A stretch of DNA of 64,000 nt, taken from the NCBI RefSeq assembly GCF_003573695.1, contig NC_039363.1:127145302-127209301 (forward strand), read 5' to 3'. Positions 11,281 to 22,309 of the stretch are shown piece by piece (within the stretch, counting starts at the first letter, position 1; each line of letters opens with the position of its first letter). A program made the translations under genes and the position numbers. Origin of the DNA: Papaver somniferum (Eukaryota > Streptophyta > Magnoliopsida > Ranunculales > Papaveraceae). A model generated the notes under the pieces. The model was given only the letters and a program-made list of their open reading frames with translations. It was not told the DNA's origin and did not search any database.

Positions 11281-12572
11281 TGATGTGTTTTCAAATTAGT
11301 TGTAATAGTATGATTCGTTCAAGACTTGTGAAAGCGGATTTTTAGATTTTTTTTAATAAATAAAAATAGCGAACTAAATTAAAACGATGTTGTGAAAATT
11401 ATGGAGAGAATAGGATTAGGATTCCACCATTGGTTGATATTAGTGATTTAATAAAACAATAATTGTGCAACTCAACATTCAGATTGATTCTAATATTATT
11501 GCTTAGACATGTAGATTTCCAAAAGAATAGATGTTAATCCAAGCATAGAATATGAAAACCCTAAAGCAAGCATATTCTATCAAGAGAAAATACACCTAAC
11601 TAATCAAAATCATATAAACAATTTTTAGTTCAATGCAAAAATAATAATAGAATTGTTGTAATTAATTAGTAAAAATATATCACTTTTACCGAAACAATAG
11701 TTTCCTCCATAGCCCCAAGGATTGGGTTTAGCTCCGCATATTGGAAACACACTCAGAATAATTTTTCATTGCTCAAAAGTGTTTATAAGTGATGAAATGG
11801 GAGAAAATAATGATTAAACCGGGTTTGCTCTAAACGATCCCCAAGCTCTCCATCCACTCACTGATACCAAGATACTCTTATTTATACTGTGAAACCAATC
11901 TTAGGTCGACAATCATCTCAATTACTCCAAAAGATCTTTGCAGTTAACGAAAGTATTTCACGGGAATATTTCCTCTCCATTTTCACAAGTCTTCTGAGTT
12001 GTATGGTATATCCAAATCTTCTCATTTAATTGAGACAAATAATGAAGAGAATATCTTCAATTAATTCTGTGAATAATTCCTTCCCTGTTTTCGAAAATAT
12101 CCAAAAATATACGATTTCCTTCCATTCAAGACACGTACAAAATCTTACTATCATGGTAAGAAGATAATCATGTCTTAAAAACACAAATATCCCATGATAT
12201 CATGACCAAAATCTCACACAGTTGAGATTTCTTTTCCCGCCAAATATCTTTCCCGTGAAGAAGAAGATGGGTGCCCCTTATCCGGTCCTGGGGTGCGAAT
12301 AGCAGATGCCATGAGGGGTGTCTCTGATCAGCTGCTTGGGTGCAAATATCCTTTGGGTACCCCTTATCATTTGGACGCCCCTTATCCACAAGTGAGAGTC
12401 TGAATAACACGTTCCTTCCGGTGCTTTTGACGACTTTTCGAGACGATTTTTCCAAGAATGTTTATTTCCAAAAATACCTAAAAACACATAAAATACCATA
12501 ATAAGTACAAAAAATCGAGTACCAACAATACATGAAATTAAGGGCAACGTAGACACAAAAATGTGTCTATCA
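11281..12572 (-). repeat. E1 5' LTR with TATA box
   Basis: Ends TGAT...ATCA, 1292 bp. A TATAAATA box lies at 11879-11886 on the minus strand and would drive the element's genomic RNA. Confidence 0.92.
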
Positions 12573-12577
12573 GTGCT
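12573..12577. repeat. Target-site duplication of E1, right copy (GTGCT)
   Basis: An exact match to 4672-4676. The A0 gag sequence resumes directly after it. Confidence 0.93.
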
Positions 12578-13073
12578 CTTCGAGATATTTAGAGATATGT
12601 TCCTACATTATAGTGACATGATCCGTTTCTTTATTAGGTTGTCCTTCCGAGTTCCGAAAACCCGCCTTCGGCATCTGAATGGAGCCCGGTGTCTCGCTCC
12701 GTTGGGGGTTTGGTCTGATAGATGAGAGTCGTCTTCCGAAAGGGTGTTGTTGGGCTCTGCTTTGTAGTAGAAGGGGACGTTGGGGAATTCTGAAAGGGTC
12801 AGAATATTCATCACCTCCCTCGGGTTGTAGCTCAGATAACCTTTCCATGAGGACCAATCTTCTTTTATCCGAGCTAGCCAATTCTTGGCGCATTTGCTGT
12901 ATTTCAAGCTGTTGCGGGTCAAGCAGGGGTTGTTCACGTGCTTGTATGTTTATCCCGGCTCGTACTTGTTGGGTTTCCTCAACATGTCTAGGTGCAGCCC
13001 CGGGTACATTTGATTGGTTCACCCTTATTAGTAGGCTTTGGTCTTGTCCTCTTAATTCTTCCGTCAGCGGCAT
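12578..13073 (-). pseudogene. A0 gag N-terminal half
   Basis: An ATG at 13073 opens MPLTEELRGQDQSLLIRV. The 156-residue frame is Gln/Arg/Pro-rich, with a coiled-coil-like stretch (LEIQQMRQELASSDKRRL), which is the usual N-terminal part of Tat/Ogre Gag. It runs into E1's right target duplication, and the capsid core follows at 4671 on the far side of E1. The two halves therefore belong to one gene split by insertion. Its leader is short (about 150 bp from the PBS). Confidence 0.7.
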
Positions 13074-13227
13074 TCCAAATTCAGATTTGTTTGTTGATTC
13101 GATGTTTCATTGGCGCCAGATGCTGCCATTGGTCCCCATGCCTCTTTAGCGAGAGGTTCCGATCATGTGTTATTAAGTTGTCTGTGGCCGAGGACTCCAT
13201 TAGAATTATATTGGTACCGAGGACTAG

Positions 13228-13245
13228 TCCCCAGTGAAGTCGCCA
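13228..13245 (-). promoter_or_regulatory. A0 primer-binding site (tRNA-Arg type)
   Basis: The minus strand reads TGGCGACTTCACTGGGGA, two bases inside the LTR. This is close to TGGCGACTCCGCTGGGGA, used by Ogre/Tat elements with tRNA-Arg. Confidence 0.75.
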
Positions 13246-13247
13246 AA

Positions 13248-13675
13248 TGTAAACACCCTTAAATTATCATAGGGTAATGAGGAGACTAATCCCAATACAC
13301 AATATAATTATCTGGAGAACTCTATCTCTTTCTGGGAGAATTCCCTGCTTTTATAGGCAAAGCCTGACATGTAAGTACCGTACACGTGTACCCTAATACC
13401 TTTTCTAGTAAGTCTTCTATTATTAGCCGTACACATGTACTATTACAGCTGGGGTTATTTAGACACCCACTGGTTATCATCTTCGGGGAAACCCACCTTT
13501 GGGAAAGCCCACTTGTATTGCATCATCGTCCATAGTGACCTCGGCCTTGCTAATGGTGGCTTCGGTTAATACCCGAAGCCCCCATTCCTGTCCTCGGCTC
13601 TTGGTCAAAATCATGTGTTTATAGGAAGCTAAGGATAGAATACAACAATAACAAGTACAGTCGAAGGGCGCGACA
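13248..13675 (-). repeat. A0 5' LTR
   Basis: The plus strand starts TGTAAACACCC and ends near CGCGACA, so on the minus strand it reads TGTCG...TTTACA, about 428 bp. A TATAAAAG box is at 13348-13355 (minus). The inner end is fixed by the PBS. The outer end is a guess because the partner LTR is not in the window. Confidence 0.6.
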
Positions 13676-14049
13676 TTTTTTTCTTTTTTTTGGAAAGAAT
13701 TGCATATTTAACGATTAACTGGGATTTTCCTCTGGATAGATAGACAAGTAAAAAAATTAAAATGCACAAAATTAATAATAAAACACGTAAGATTATATAG
13801 TTTATGAAAGAAAGATGAGAAGATAAATGAAGAAAATTTCAAATTATAAACAAGGTCGTGGGTTAAAAAGTCATTTGGGCTAAGATATTCTTGACTGATC
13901 ATACAAATTATAGTGGGCTAAAATCTAATTTAAACAAATTTTCCCATACAAAATTATTTTTGGGACGAAAATAGGGATGGGCAATAGCCCGGGTTAGCTC
14001 CTTGCTAGGCCCGTCTCTGTTCAACAACCATTGTATCTGTAGCCACCTT
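13676..14049. other. AT-rich intergenic stretch
   Basis: No gene or repeat recognised. Poly-T and poly-A runs (13677-13692) and otherwise featureless AT-rich DNA. Confidence 0.4.
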
Positions 14050-14465
14050 TGTTTTCAAGGAAACTTAGACGATAGGGCGCAAAATAAAATTGGAGCATTG
14101 AGGAGCTGTTAGAGATCAAAAATCCAATACGCATAAGTTGGAATACGAGTGCAACTTGCGAAAAAATTGAGCTTCAGTAATATAAATGTAAACGAACAAT
14201 ACATTTTTAACCTGCACAAAATCGATTGACATACCACCTAACATTAACCAATTTATCTCGGATACTTCACCGCATACGACACACCAAGATTCACTTTTAA
14301 CAGTAACCGAACTAACCGGAATTCTGAGCAAATAAATGGCAAAAAGGATATTAACCTTAAACATTTATCATCCTATATGGTATCACCCACACCAGATCTC
14401 CCAGCGGAAATGTTACAAGAATTGCAGTTACGACTTCAAAATGCAGAATTGAATAACAATTGAGC
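14050..14465. repeat. Diverged copy of the segment 3' of the RMT2-like gene
   Basis: Collinear in the same orientation with 50685-51080. Shared runs include aacataccacctaacatt, acaccaagattcact, aggatatt.accttaaacatttatca and cagatctccca. No ORF is conserved. The copy ends about 20 bp before the E5 LTR start. Confidence 0.75.
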
Positions 14466-14483
14466 CTCTGATGGAAACGCGGG

Positions 14484-16310
14484 TGTTGATGGTGGATTTT
14501 CAGCAAGGGATAAAATCGTAAAATCATGATACTGCATGTTTCTGACCCGACTTCAGGAACGCATGTGAAAATTTGTGTTTTTACGATCCGTGAACCGTTT
14601 TCACGATCTCTGGTCGAGTACCTCTTAGAGCCACGATGAATATGATTCTCGAAAGACCTCCCACTTGCTGAGCGTTCTATGCTGTGTATTTCATCGTGCC
14701 TCTCTATGTAGAAGAAAGATTGGGCGGTCCTCCATACATAATTGTTTGTTGAGAGGGAAAAACGTCTTCAGGACGTCGGCGACACTTGATGTTCCCTGAC
14801 TACATAGAGAGACCTGCCTCTACATAGAAGAACGATTGGGCGGTCCTCCATACATAATTGTTTGTTGAGAGGGAAAAACTCCTTCAGGACGTCGGCGACA
14901 CTCATTCGATGTTCCCTGACTATGTAGAGAGACCGTGTACAGATTCAGACGGCTCTCCATACATAATTGTTTATTGAGAGGGAAAAACGCCTTCAGGACG
15001 TTAATAACGTTGCACGTTGTTCCCTGACTATGCACCTTTCAGAACGAGTATGATGCTTTAACTATGCTCATATCTCGATTCTACAATAGATTAATTCTAC
15101 TGTGACATTCACCACTGAATTCCTAGAAGATAATCTATTTTATCTCATTACTCTGATTTCATGGTCGAATCCACGGCAGATCCCATGGAATGGTAATAGA
15201 TAATTTTATTATTTCGAATCCATAGTCAAATCCACGGCTGATTATATGGGTTGATAATAAATAACTATTCATCTTTATTACTCAGTTTCATGAATCATTC
15301 TCCACTGAATTTCATAAATTAGTAATAAATACTCAACAACTGGGCGTCTGACCATCATCGAGTAAGTCCTGAGAAAATGGTGTGTGTGTACTCGACAAAT
15401 AATGCACAAACGAGCACCCAAACACACGAACGAACTATCAAAGTATGAATGAACGAGCGACCCATGGAAATAAAACAATAATTAATAAAATAAGGAAAGG
15501 AAAGGGGTCGGGTCCACCGGCCGGCCGGCCATGTCGTGGACGGTCCCTCCCTTATTTTATTTTCACTAATATTTTTTATTTCCTCTCTCATATCACAGGG
15601 TTTCCCTCACTTGAGAAAACTCCCTCGTTTGTGAGAAACTCTTGGGTTTCCATGCTTTCATCAAACAAAAATAAGGAAAAGGTGTCACGGGACCTGGCCA
15701 CCTAGCCATCCGGCTATGCCCTAGCCGTGGCCGGTCCCACACCTCACAATTCCTTATTTTCTCATATTATTATTTCCATCATCTCATGGAACTCCATCGT
15801 TTGACCGAAAACCCTAGTTTTTCAATATTTTCTCAAATATTGCTCAAACCATGGAAAAGCCAAAAGGTCAAACGGTCGACCGACCACATGCTTCCCACGT
15901 CGAAATTAAAATATTATTATTATAATATTTTCCAATTATTTGTCGCATGAGCAAAGTTCTTCTTTCTCATTCGAGCAAAATCGAGAATTTCAGTCAAGAT
16001 CAAACTCTTCTGAAAATCCAAAATATTGCTCGAACGATCGTCAGAAAATATCAAAACTCTCAGGACTGAGACTGGGACACCTTTATGACACGGGCACACT
16101 TCCTTGACTGAACAAGGCCGGCCCTAAGGCTTTCAAGGAGCCGGTCACACAGATTCTCACGTTTTTGACCTAATTTGCTAGCAATTGCTCAAATTGGGTC
16201 CAAACTCTCTTCAACTGACTTGGGACTCGCTCAAACGACTGGAAACTGGTCCCAAGACCACCAAGGTCCGGTTCATGCCCTCTTGGTTGGTCCTTCATCT
16301 CTACACAATT
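14484..16310 (+). mobile_element. E5: partial LTR related to the E4 family
   Basis: Starts TGTTGATGGTGGATTTTCAG, close to the E4 LTR start TGTTGATGGTGGTTTTTAGC, and both go on with a TAAAATCGTAAAA motif. No second copy, PBS or target duplication was found. The right limit is approximate, set by where LINE homology begins. It contains a tandem repeat (14715-15035) and GGCCGG-rich runs near 15520 and 15690. It may be a solo or truncated LTR. Confidence 0.5.
14715..15035. repeat. Tandem repeat, about 115 bp, three copies
   Basis: The phrase cggtcctccatacataattg, followed by ttgagagggaaaaac and ccttcaggacgt, recurs at about 14722, 14838 and 14950. It lies inside the E5 LTR. Confidence 0.8.
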
Positions 16311-16317
16311 AGGAAGA

Positions 16318-16845
16318 CAGTGAATCTGCCAAAAGAAAGAGGAGGTGCATGTATTAAAAAACTAAGGATTATGAACAAAACATTGCATGCTAAGTGGGTA
16401 TGGAGGTATGGTAATGAAGAAAAAGCATTATAGAGGAAAGTGGTCCATCATAAATTTGGTGGTAATCAAAAATCCTTTTTTACTAAACCAAACAAACAAA
16501 CAAACTGATTGGTAAGAGTCTGTGGACTGGTATCTTGAAGAGTAGTTCTTCTGTGGAGTTAAAATCTGCAATACATGTCAACAATGATGATAGATGCTTA
16601 TTCTGGAAAGATAAATGGGTTAATGGATAGTTTTTGAAGTCTTTATTTACCCCACTATATAAAATCAGTAGGAAAAACGATACTACATTTCAGCATTTGT
16701 TGGTCATTTCTAGTACAAATAGTTGGAATTTGGCTTTTTGCAGGAATCTGAAAGAGTCTAAAGTGGAGGATATGGCTCATCTTCTGAACTTACCGCCAAC
16801 TATTAATAGTGATAGTGGGACTGATCAAAGATTATGGCATGCAGG
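16318..16845 (+). pseudogene. LINE (L1-type) ORF2 C-terminal fragment, 5' piece
   Basis: The translation gives LPKERGGACIKKLRIMNK and LHAKWVWRYGNEEKAL, which correspond to the conserved 'P-K-x-x-G-G-L-G-I-x-x-L-x-x-x-N-x-A-L-L-A-K-W-x-W-R' block after the RT domain of plant L1 elements. A TAG stands where TGG (Trp) is expected after KAL. Further pieces are FWKDKWVNG (near 16600) and an acidic stretch ending TDQRLWHA at the E4 junction. The frame is broken several times. The remaining part lies beyond E4 at 43265. Confidence 0.8.
16841..16845. repeat. E4 target-site duplication, left copy (GCAGG)
   Basis: Precedes the E4 LTR start. The right copy at 43265-43269 is GCAAG, one mismatch. LINE homology continues across the pair. 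Confidence 0.75.
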
Positions 16846-17056
16846 TGTTGATGGTGGTTTTTAGCTTAGGGTTAAAATCGTAAAACCTCACATCTGACAT
16901 GACGTCACTAGGACCACTAGCGCATTTATTGAATCATTCAACACGCCTACGTAAGAATTACCAAGGTACCTTTTTTTTTTTACATATATATGTGTCCTGT
17001 TCCACGGTAGAACCCTTAGTATTGACCGACATCACCTTCGTACACCAAACCCTAAA

Positions 17057-17520
17057 TTCTTACACCACTGTGCCAATGGCAAACCATGCCAGCCACGTCT
17101 CCGCGCCAAGGCATGCCAACCATGCCAGCCGCATGTGTTAATGGCATGCCGTGCCATCCAAGGAATGTCAACCATTCCAGTCGCACCACCGTGCCAATGG
17201 AAAAACATGCCAGCCACGTCTCCGCGCCAAGGCATGCCGACCATGCCAGCCGCACCACCGTGCCAATGGCAAGCCATGCCAGCCACGTCTCCGCGCCAAA
17301 GCATGCCAACCATGCCAGCCGCGCCACCGTGCCAATGGCAAACCATGCCAGCCACGTCTCCGCGCCAAGGCATTTCAACCATGCCAGCCGCACCACATGT
17401 GCCAATGGCATGCCGTGCCAGCCACACCTCCGTGCCAAGGCATGCCAACCATGCCATCCGCGCCACCGTGCCAATGGAAAACCATGCCAGCCACGATTCC
17501 ATGTCAAAGCCATGCCAGCC
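17057..17520. repeat. 69-bp tandem repeats, E4 5' LTR
   Basis: A unit containing caccaccgtgccaatgg and gccagccacgtctccgcgcc repeats about six times, for example from 17183, 17253 and 17322. One unit carries an ACATGTG variant. Confidence 0.85.
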
Positions 17521-17589
17521 CCACTACATGCCGCTGGCTGCCGAAACGAAAGGTTGCAACAATCAACGACCACCCTTCCATCTGAGATG

Positions 17590-18790
17590 CAGAAATTAGC
17601 CGTCCAAGGTTGCCAGCCAATGCATGGTAAACTTTGGCCCAACGCCAAAACCCTAGTTTTGGCCACGCCTAAACCGCGCCAAGGCATTCCGACCATGCCA
17701 CTAGCAAGCCGTGCCAGCCACCTTGCGCGCCTAAACCATACCATGTCGGCCTTCCCTTTGAGGATTCCAAAACGAAGGCGTGCGACAATAAACGACCACC
17801 CTTCCATCTTAGATGCAAATCTTAGCCGTCCAAGGTCGCCAACCAACGCATGGTAACCTTTGGACGAATGCCAAAACCCTAGTTTTGGCCACGCCTAAAC
17901 CGCGCCAAGGCATGCCGACCATGCCACATGTGCCAATGGCATGCCGTGTCAGCCACCTTGCCGCGCCTAAACCATACCATGCCGACCTTCCCTTTACGGC
18001 TGCAAAAACGAAGGCGTGTGACAATCAATGGCCACCCTTCCATCTTAGATGCAAATCTTAGTCTTCTAAGGTCGCCAACCAACGCATGGTAACCTTTGGC
18101 CCAAAGCCAAAACCCTAGTTTGGGCCACGCCTAAACCGCGCCAAGGCATGCCGACCATGCCACATGTGCCAATGGCATGCCGTGCCAGCCACCTTGTCAC
18201 GCCTAAACCATACCATTCCGTCCTTCCCTTTACGACTGCCAAAACGAAGGCGTGCGACTATCAACGACCACCCTTACATCTTAGATGAAAATGTTAGCCG
18301 TCCAAGGTCACCAACCAACGCATGGTAACCTTTGGCCCAACGCCAAAACCCTAGTTTTGGCCACGCCTAAACCGCGCCAAGGCATGCCGACCATGCCACA
18401 TGTGCCAATGGCATGCCGTTCCAGCTACCTTGCCGCGCCTAAACCATACCATGCGGTCCTTCTCCTCACGGCTGCCAAAACGAAGGCGTGCGACAATCAA
18501 CGACCACCCTTCCATCTTAGATGCAAATCTTAGCCGTCCAAGGTCACCAACCAATGCATGGTAACCTTTGGCCCAACGCCAAAATCGTAGTTTTGTCCAC
18601 GCCTAAACCGTGCCAAGGCATGCCGACCATGCCATATGTGCCAATGGAATGCCGTGCCAGCCACCTTGTTGTGCCTAAACCATACCATGTCGTCCTTCCC
18701 TTCACGGATTTCAAAACGAAGGCTTGCAACAATCGACAGCCACATTTCCATCTAAAACACAAATATTAGCCGTCCAAGGTTACCAGCTAA
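17590..18790. repeat. 236-bp tandem repeats, E4 5' LTR (about 5 copies)
   Basis: The unit includes ccgtccaaggtcgccaacca, ccaaaaccctagttttggcc (a 20-bp near-palindrome) and gccacatgtgccaatggcat. Period 236 bp, for example 18285 to 18521. The outer copies are the most diverged. Confidence 0.88.
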
Positions 18791-19328
18791 CGCGGGGAAA
18801 CCTTTTGGCTCGACGTCAAGCCCTAGTTTTGGTCGCGCCCAAACAATGCCAAAACCCTAGATTTTGGCCATGCCTAAACTATGCCATATTAAAGCCATGC
18901 CGGCCATGCTTTCATGCCACTGGCTACCAAACGAAGGGTTGCAATAATCAACGGCTACCCATCCTCTCAAGATGCAAAATCTCGACCGTCGAAGGTCACC
19001 ACCGAGCCGGCAAGTCTTCCAAGATCAACTTGCCAAATAATAGCAACATGCTGCATGTTTTCCACGAAAACACTCGAGACATCAACACATGTCACAAACT
19101 GAGGGATGCTCATTGGGTATTGGTTTGGCGGTTTACAGCGTGCGGCGTATACTACGCCCGTTACAAGACAGTGTCATAAGGATGAGGCGGTTAGTAAATA
19201 CATCGAGCAATGGTAAAACGCTTTCTTTTATGGAACATAAATTCCAGGCGTTACCGGTTACCACCTCCTCCCATTTACTCATCCGTTTTCCATTTCTTAC
19301 GAGACCAGAGTACGTTCACTTCGACTTG

Positions 19329-19336
19329 TATAAATA
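19329..19336 (+). promoter_or_regulatory. TATA box in E4 5' LTR
   Basis: TATAAATA in a conserved block shared with the other LTR (42886-42893). It would start transcription roughly 30 bp downstream. Confidence 0.65.
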
Positions 19337-19709
19337 GGTCTTACCTATTTCCACCGAACAACAAGTTTTGGTCAGGAGCATAAAACACTCAGAAAACGTT
19401 TGCTAGCTTTCCCATCTGTTAGCTTACTACTTTCTGAAGCAAGTCACAAAACAACTACTCTTCCAGGATCAACTATTCTGGTATCAACACTCTCTTTGCT
19501 TCCCTCCCCAAAACCAACCCTTCTCCTCCTCTTTGTGACCGAAGCAAGTCTGGAACGGCCATTTATGGGTTTAGGCCGGATTTTTACAGATTGATCTATT
19601 GAATCTAAAGTACTCCCTTGCAGTACATTGTTTAGGGTTTAGACTCGTTTCTCACCCACACACCCGAAATTACTGAAATCAGCAGAAACCGTTTTCACCT
19701 TCAAACAAT

Positions 19710-19728
19710 TGGCGACCACAGTGGGAGA
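19710..19728 (+). promoter_or_regulatory. E4 primer-binding-site candidate
   Basis: TGGCGACCACAGTGGGAGA lies two bases after the LTR end. The TGGCGACC start and the GTGGG block resemble Tat-type PBSs, but the tRNA is uncertain. Confidence 0.55.
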
Positions 19729-22230
19729 TTGATCTTTCGGTTACAATGTCAACTTTCAATCCTCGATCTCATATTTTGACCCAGACGTCAGGACGGTAGA
19801 ATCCAAACGACCCGCCCAGGGATCGACGACTCAGTTACCAGACAGCCCGGTTACCAGTCATGACACGACAAAGGATGACTGGGGACTTTCCACAGTCATG
19901 GCGGTGCTTCCCACAAAACTCGGTCTTACACCCTGGAGATTCCTTTTCATCAGGAGATCCGAAAAATCGAGTAAGTCTTGCTAAACAAAATACATGGTCT
20001 ACTACTTCAAATCTTCACAGGGGAGATAAAAAACCGATAGCCATATTTTTCCCGTGTTTCATGCTTTCTACTATCGCATAACATTCACAATTCCATGACT
20101 TCCCTGGGGTACTCATGCCACTTATATTCATAACCAAAAACATCAATATTCTAAAACAGTTCATTCCAAATAATAATCCAAAACCCTCAGGGGTAATACT
20201 TGTCTATCAACCCAAAAATCCAGAAAAGCAAAACCATAAACCAAGCGCTTTGTTTGCCTTTCAAAAAAAAAAACAGTCACCTACCCATACTTGCCTACTT
20301 TGCATAATAATGATTACCCGTCACTATTCATGAGGTATCCGACGTTAGTACGGTGATATTCGAAGAGGAATTGTTTATGGAGAAGTGTTTCTACAAGTTT
20401 ATGAAAGGCATACCCACAGCTAAGGTTTACACTAGTTCAGAATAACAATAGTTCTACATATTTATAGAAGGCATACCTATGACTAGGGTTTGCACGAACA
20501 CAAGAAAACAAGAAAACAAATTGATAGAGAAACGCTGGAGTACATAGCTGGAATATGATTTCCTACTTTATTGCTACCGCGCTACCGCTAACACCAGGAC
20601 GTGAGAACAAAGATACGAGATAAAAAGGAGAGCCAACGCCTTTCATACGCATAACACTTTTGGAATTTGAATAAGGAAATGATTTCCTAATTGATCTACG
20701 TATGGAAAGAGGCAATTGGGCCCGCAAGAACAAGTCCGCGCCACTCCAAGCCAGCGCCGTGCCAAGCAAACAGTCCGCGCCATGCCCAGCCGACAGTCTG
20801 CGCCATACCAAATCCAAGCCAGCGTCCACGCCAAGGCAACGCCCATTCCAAGCCGATCCAGCGCTAACAACTTGCATCTTTTCAGCGCCAACAACTTGCA
20901 TCCTTCCAGCGCTAATATCTTGCATCTTTACATCAACTTGCATATTTCCAGTGCCAGCAGCTTGCATCCTTTCCAGCGCCAACAACTTGCATACTTTCCA
21001 GCGCTAACAACTTGCATCTTCCCTGCGCCAGCAGCTTGCATCCTTCCAGCGTTGCTCTTGAACACCCAATAGAAAGGAATCAGCAATCTAATTTCATTAC
21101 ACGAAAAGATCAGGAACGACTTCTCCAAAATCGAAGCAAAGAAAAATCAGCAACCCCACTGAGTTCACAAAGACTCTTTTCCATGTCAGGAGATGCATGA
21201 TTTTTGGGGACTTCGCCCGCAAAATCGTGCAGTCTATGATGAAACATTTATGTGAGATTCTATATTTCCCCAAGGCGCAACGTCAAGGCATATTTGCAGC
21301 CCTCAACCGCACTGCATCAGGGAAGCAGCTGTTTCCAACCAGAGAAGCCGTTCCCAAACCCTAACCTCTCCTGAAAAGCACGATTGATGGATGGAACTGG
21401 GGACTCCTAACCATTGTTCGCTTGAAGGGTGTCCATTTTGACAGCATACTGATTAACGCAGGCGCTCCGCTTCAACATCCTCCAGCAGCGACTCCGCTTC
21501 AACGATCACTCCGACAGCCGCTCCGCTTCAATGCTCGCTCCAGCAACCGCTCCGTTTCAACATTCTCTCCATAAGCTTCTCCAAGATCTGAAGACGAGGC
21601 TTCAGCGTTCGGCTTCTTAAGTTTCAACATCTTCTCCAAGAGCCGAAGCTGCTTCAACGACGCTTCTTCCTGCAAAGTGTCGTACCACCATGCTCCCCAT
21701 GTCAAGGATCATGATCACAGCCAACCAATCTTCGTAGTCATGGACAGTTTTCTCGCTTATGCATCCAGCCAATCCTTTTACTTCCACGGATGCCCGTACA
21801 ACTCCATACAATCCTTTTACTTCCACGGATGCCCAGACAATTCCATCCAACCTACTTTGTTACCACGACAATGTAGTCTCTTCTGATTACATCTGCTACC
21901 AAGAATTGTTGCCGCTCATTTGTTGATACCAGCCAGAGCTTCACCACAACAGCAATCACTACAAAGATGGAAACATGTAAGCCATACTTGAGGATTGAGG
22001 ATATACACGGAATCCCTTCACTGTCAAAGCTCAGAAGACACAGTCAACCAAAAGGCCATAGCCGCAACAAGGTCATCTACTCTTCAAGGGTGCAGCGCAA
22101 GAATATCATCACCTCTCTGTCTAGAAGACGCCTTCAACACTTTACGAGGCCGCGGAGGATCCCAAGCCTGCTCAGAGGAAAACAACTTCAGAAACTGAAG
22201 AAAAATGTGACTAGGGACTTCTCTTCGCAG
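19729..22230 (+). other. E4 interior, left part, non-coding
   Basis: No retroelement domain in any frame. It holds degenerate short tandem repeats: one of about 25-28 bp built on agcgccaacaacttgcatcc (20860-21050, about 8 copies) and one of about 30-36 bp built on ctccgcttcaac (21450-21600). Confidence 0.7.
20860..21050. repeat. Short tandem repeat, about 25-28 bp
   Basis: agcgccaacaacttgcatcc and close variants repeat about eight times. The unit is imperfect in length. Confidence 0.8.
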
Positions 22231-22235
22231 TCCAT
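22231..22235. repeat. E3 target-site duplication, left copy (TCCAT)
   Basis: TCCAT precedes E3's terminus and recurs exactly at 37141-37145. Confidence 0.93.
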
Positions 22236-22309
22236 TGATGTGATTTGTAGATAGTGGTAAAAGTGGTTCGATTCTCAGACTTGTGAAGGATATTAATTAG
22301 ACTTAAATT
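22236..22309 (-). repeat. E3 3' LTR remnant, outer piece
   Basis: These 74 bp are identical to the start of the other E3 LTR (35578 onward) and are cut by E2 at the sequence acttaaatt. Confidence 0.92.

Larger units (their letters stand above)
4677..12572 (-). mobile_element. E1: non-autonomous Athila/Tat-like LTR retrotransposon, gag-PR only
   Basis: A complete element on the minus strand: 3' LTR 4677-5968, PPT, gag-protease (10162-7358), PBS, and 5' LTR 11281-12572. Both LTRs are 1292 bp and begin and end TGAT...ATCA on the plus strand. It is flanked by GTGCT. The interior is 5.3 kb, and no RT, RNase H or integrase is present between the protease and the 3' untranslated region. It inserted into the gag gene of the older A0. 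The LTRs differ at scattered bases, so the insertion is recent to moderately old. Movement would need pol proteins in trans, and the E3 family is the obvious source because UTR, gag and PBS are shared. Confidence 0.93.
2877..13675 (-). mobile_element. A0: old Tat/Ogre-like LTR retrotransposon, split by E1
   Basis: Composite of LTR 13248-13675, PBS, gag N-half 13073-12578, [E1], gag core 4671-3690 and protease remnant 3661-2877. No RT, RNase H or IN is found towards the left, and no 3' LTR matching TGTAAACACCC lies before position 1. The element is therefore truncated, internally deleted, or continues beyond the window past the antisense PMD-like ORFs. Many stops and an excised protease active site show that it is much older than E1. 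Confidence 0.75.
16846..19707 (+). repeat. E4 5' LTR
   Basis: 2862 bp. Order: unique start, 69-bp repeats (17057-17520), 236-bp repeats (17590-18790), unique promoter part with TATAAATA at 19329-19336, end CAAACA. Long open frames on both strands inside the arrays come from the repeat period and low stop content and are not genes. Confidence 0.9.

Noticed and set aside
17052..18769. Long overlapping open frames on both strands (up to 264 residues, with Met/Pro/Cys/Trp-rich repeats)
   Set aside because: They are translations of the 69-bp and 236-bp repeats in all frames. Similar frames recur at 38915-42088 in the other LTR.
20563..21072. Frames of 100-140 residues at 20563-21072
   Set aside because: Produced by short tandem repeats in the E4 interior.
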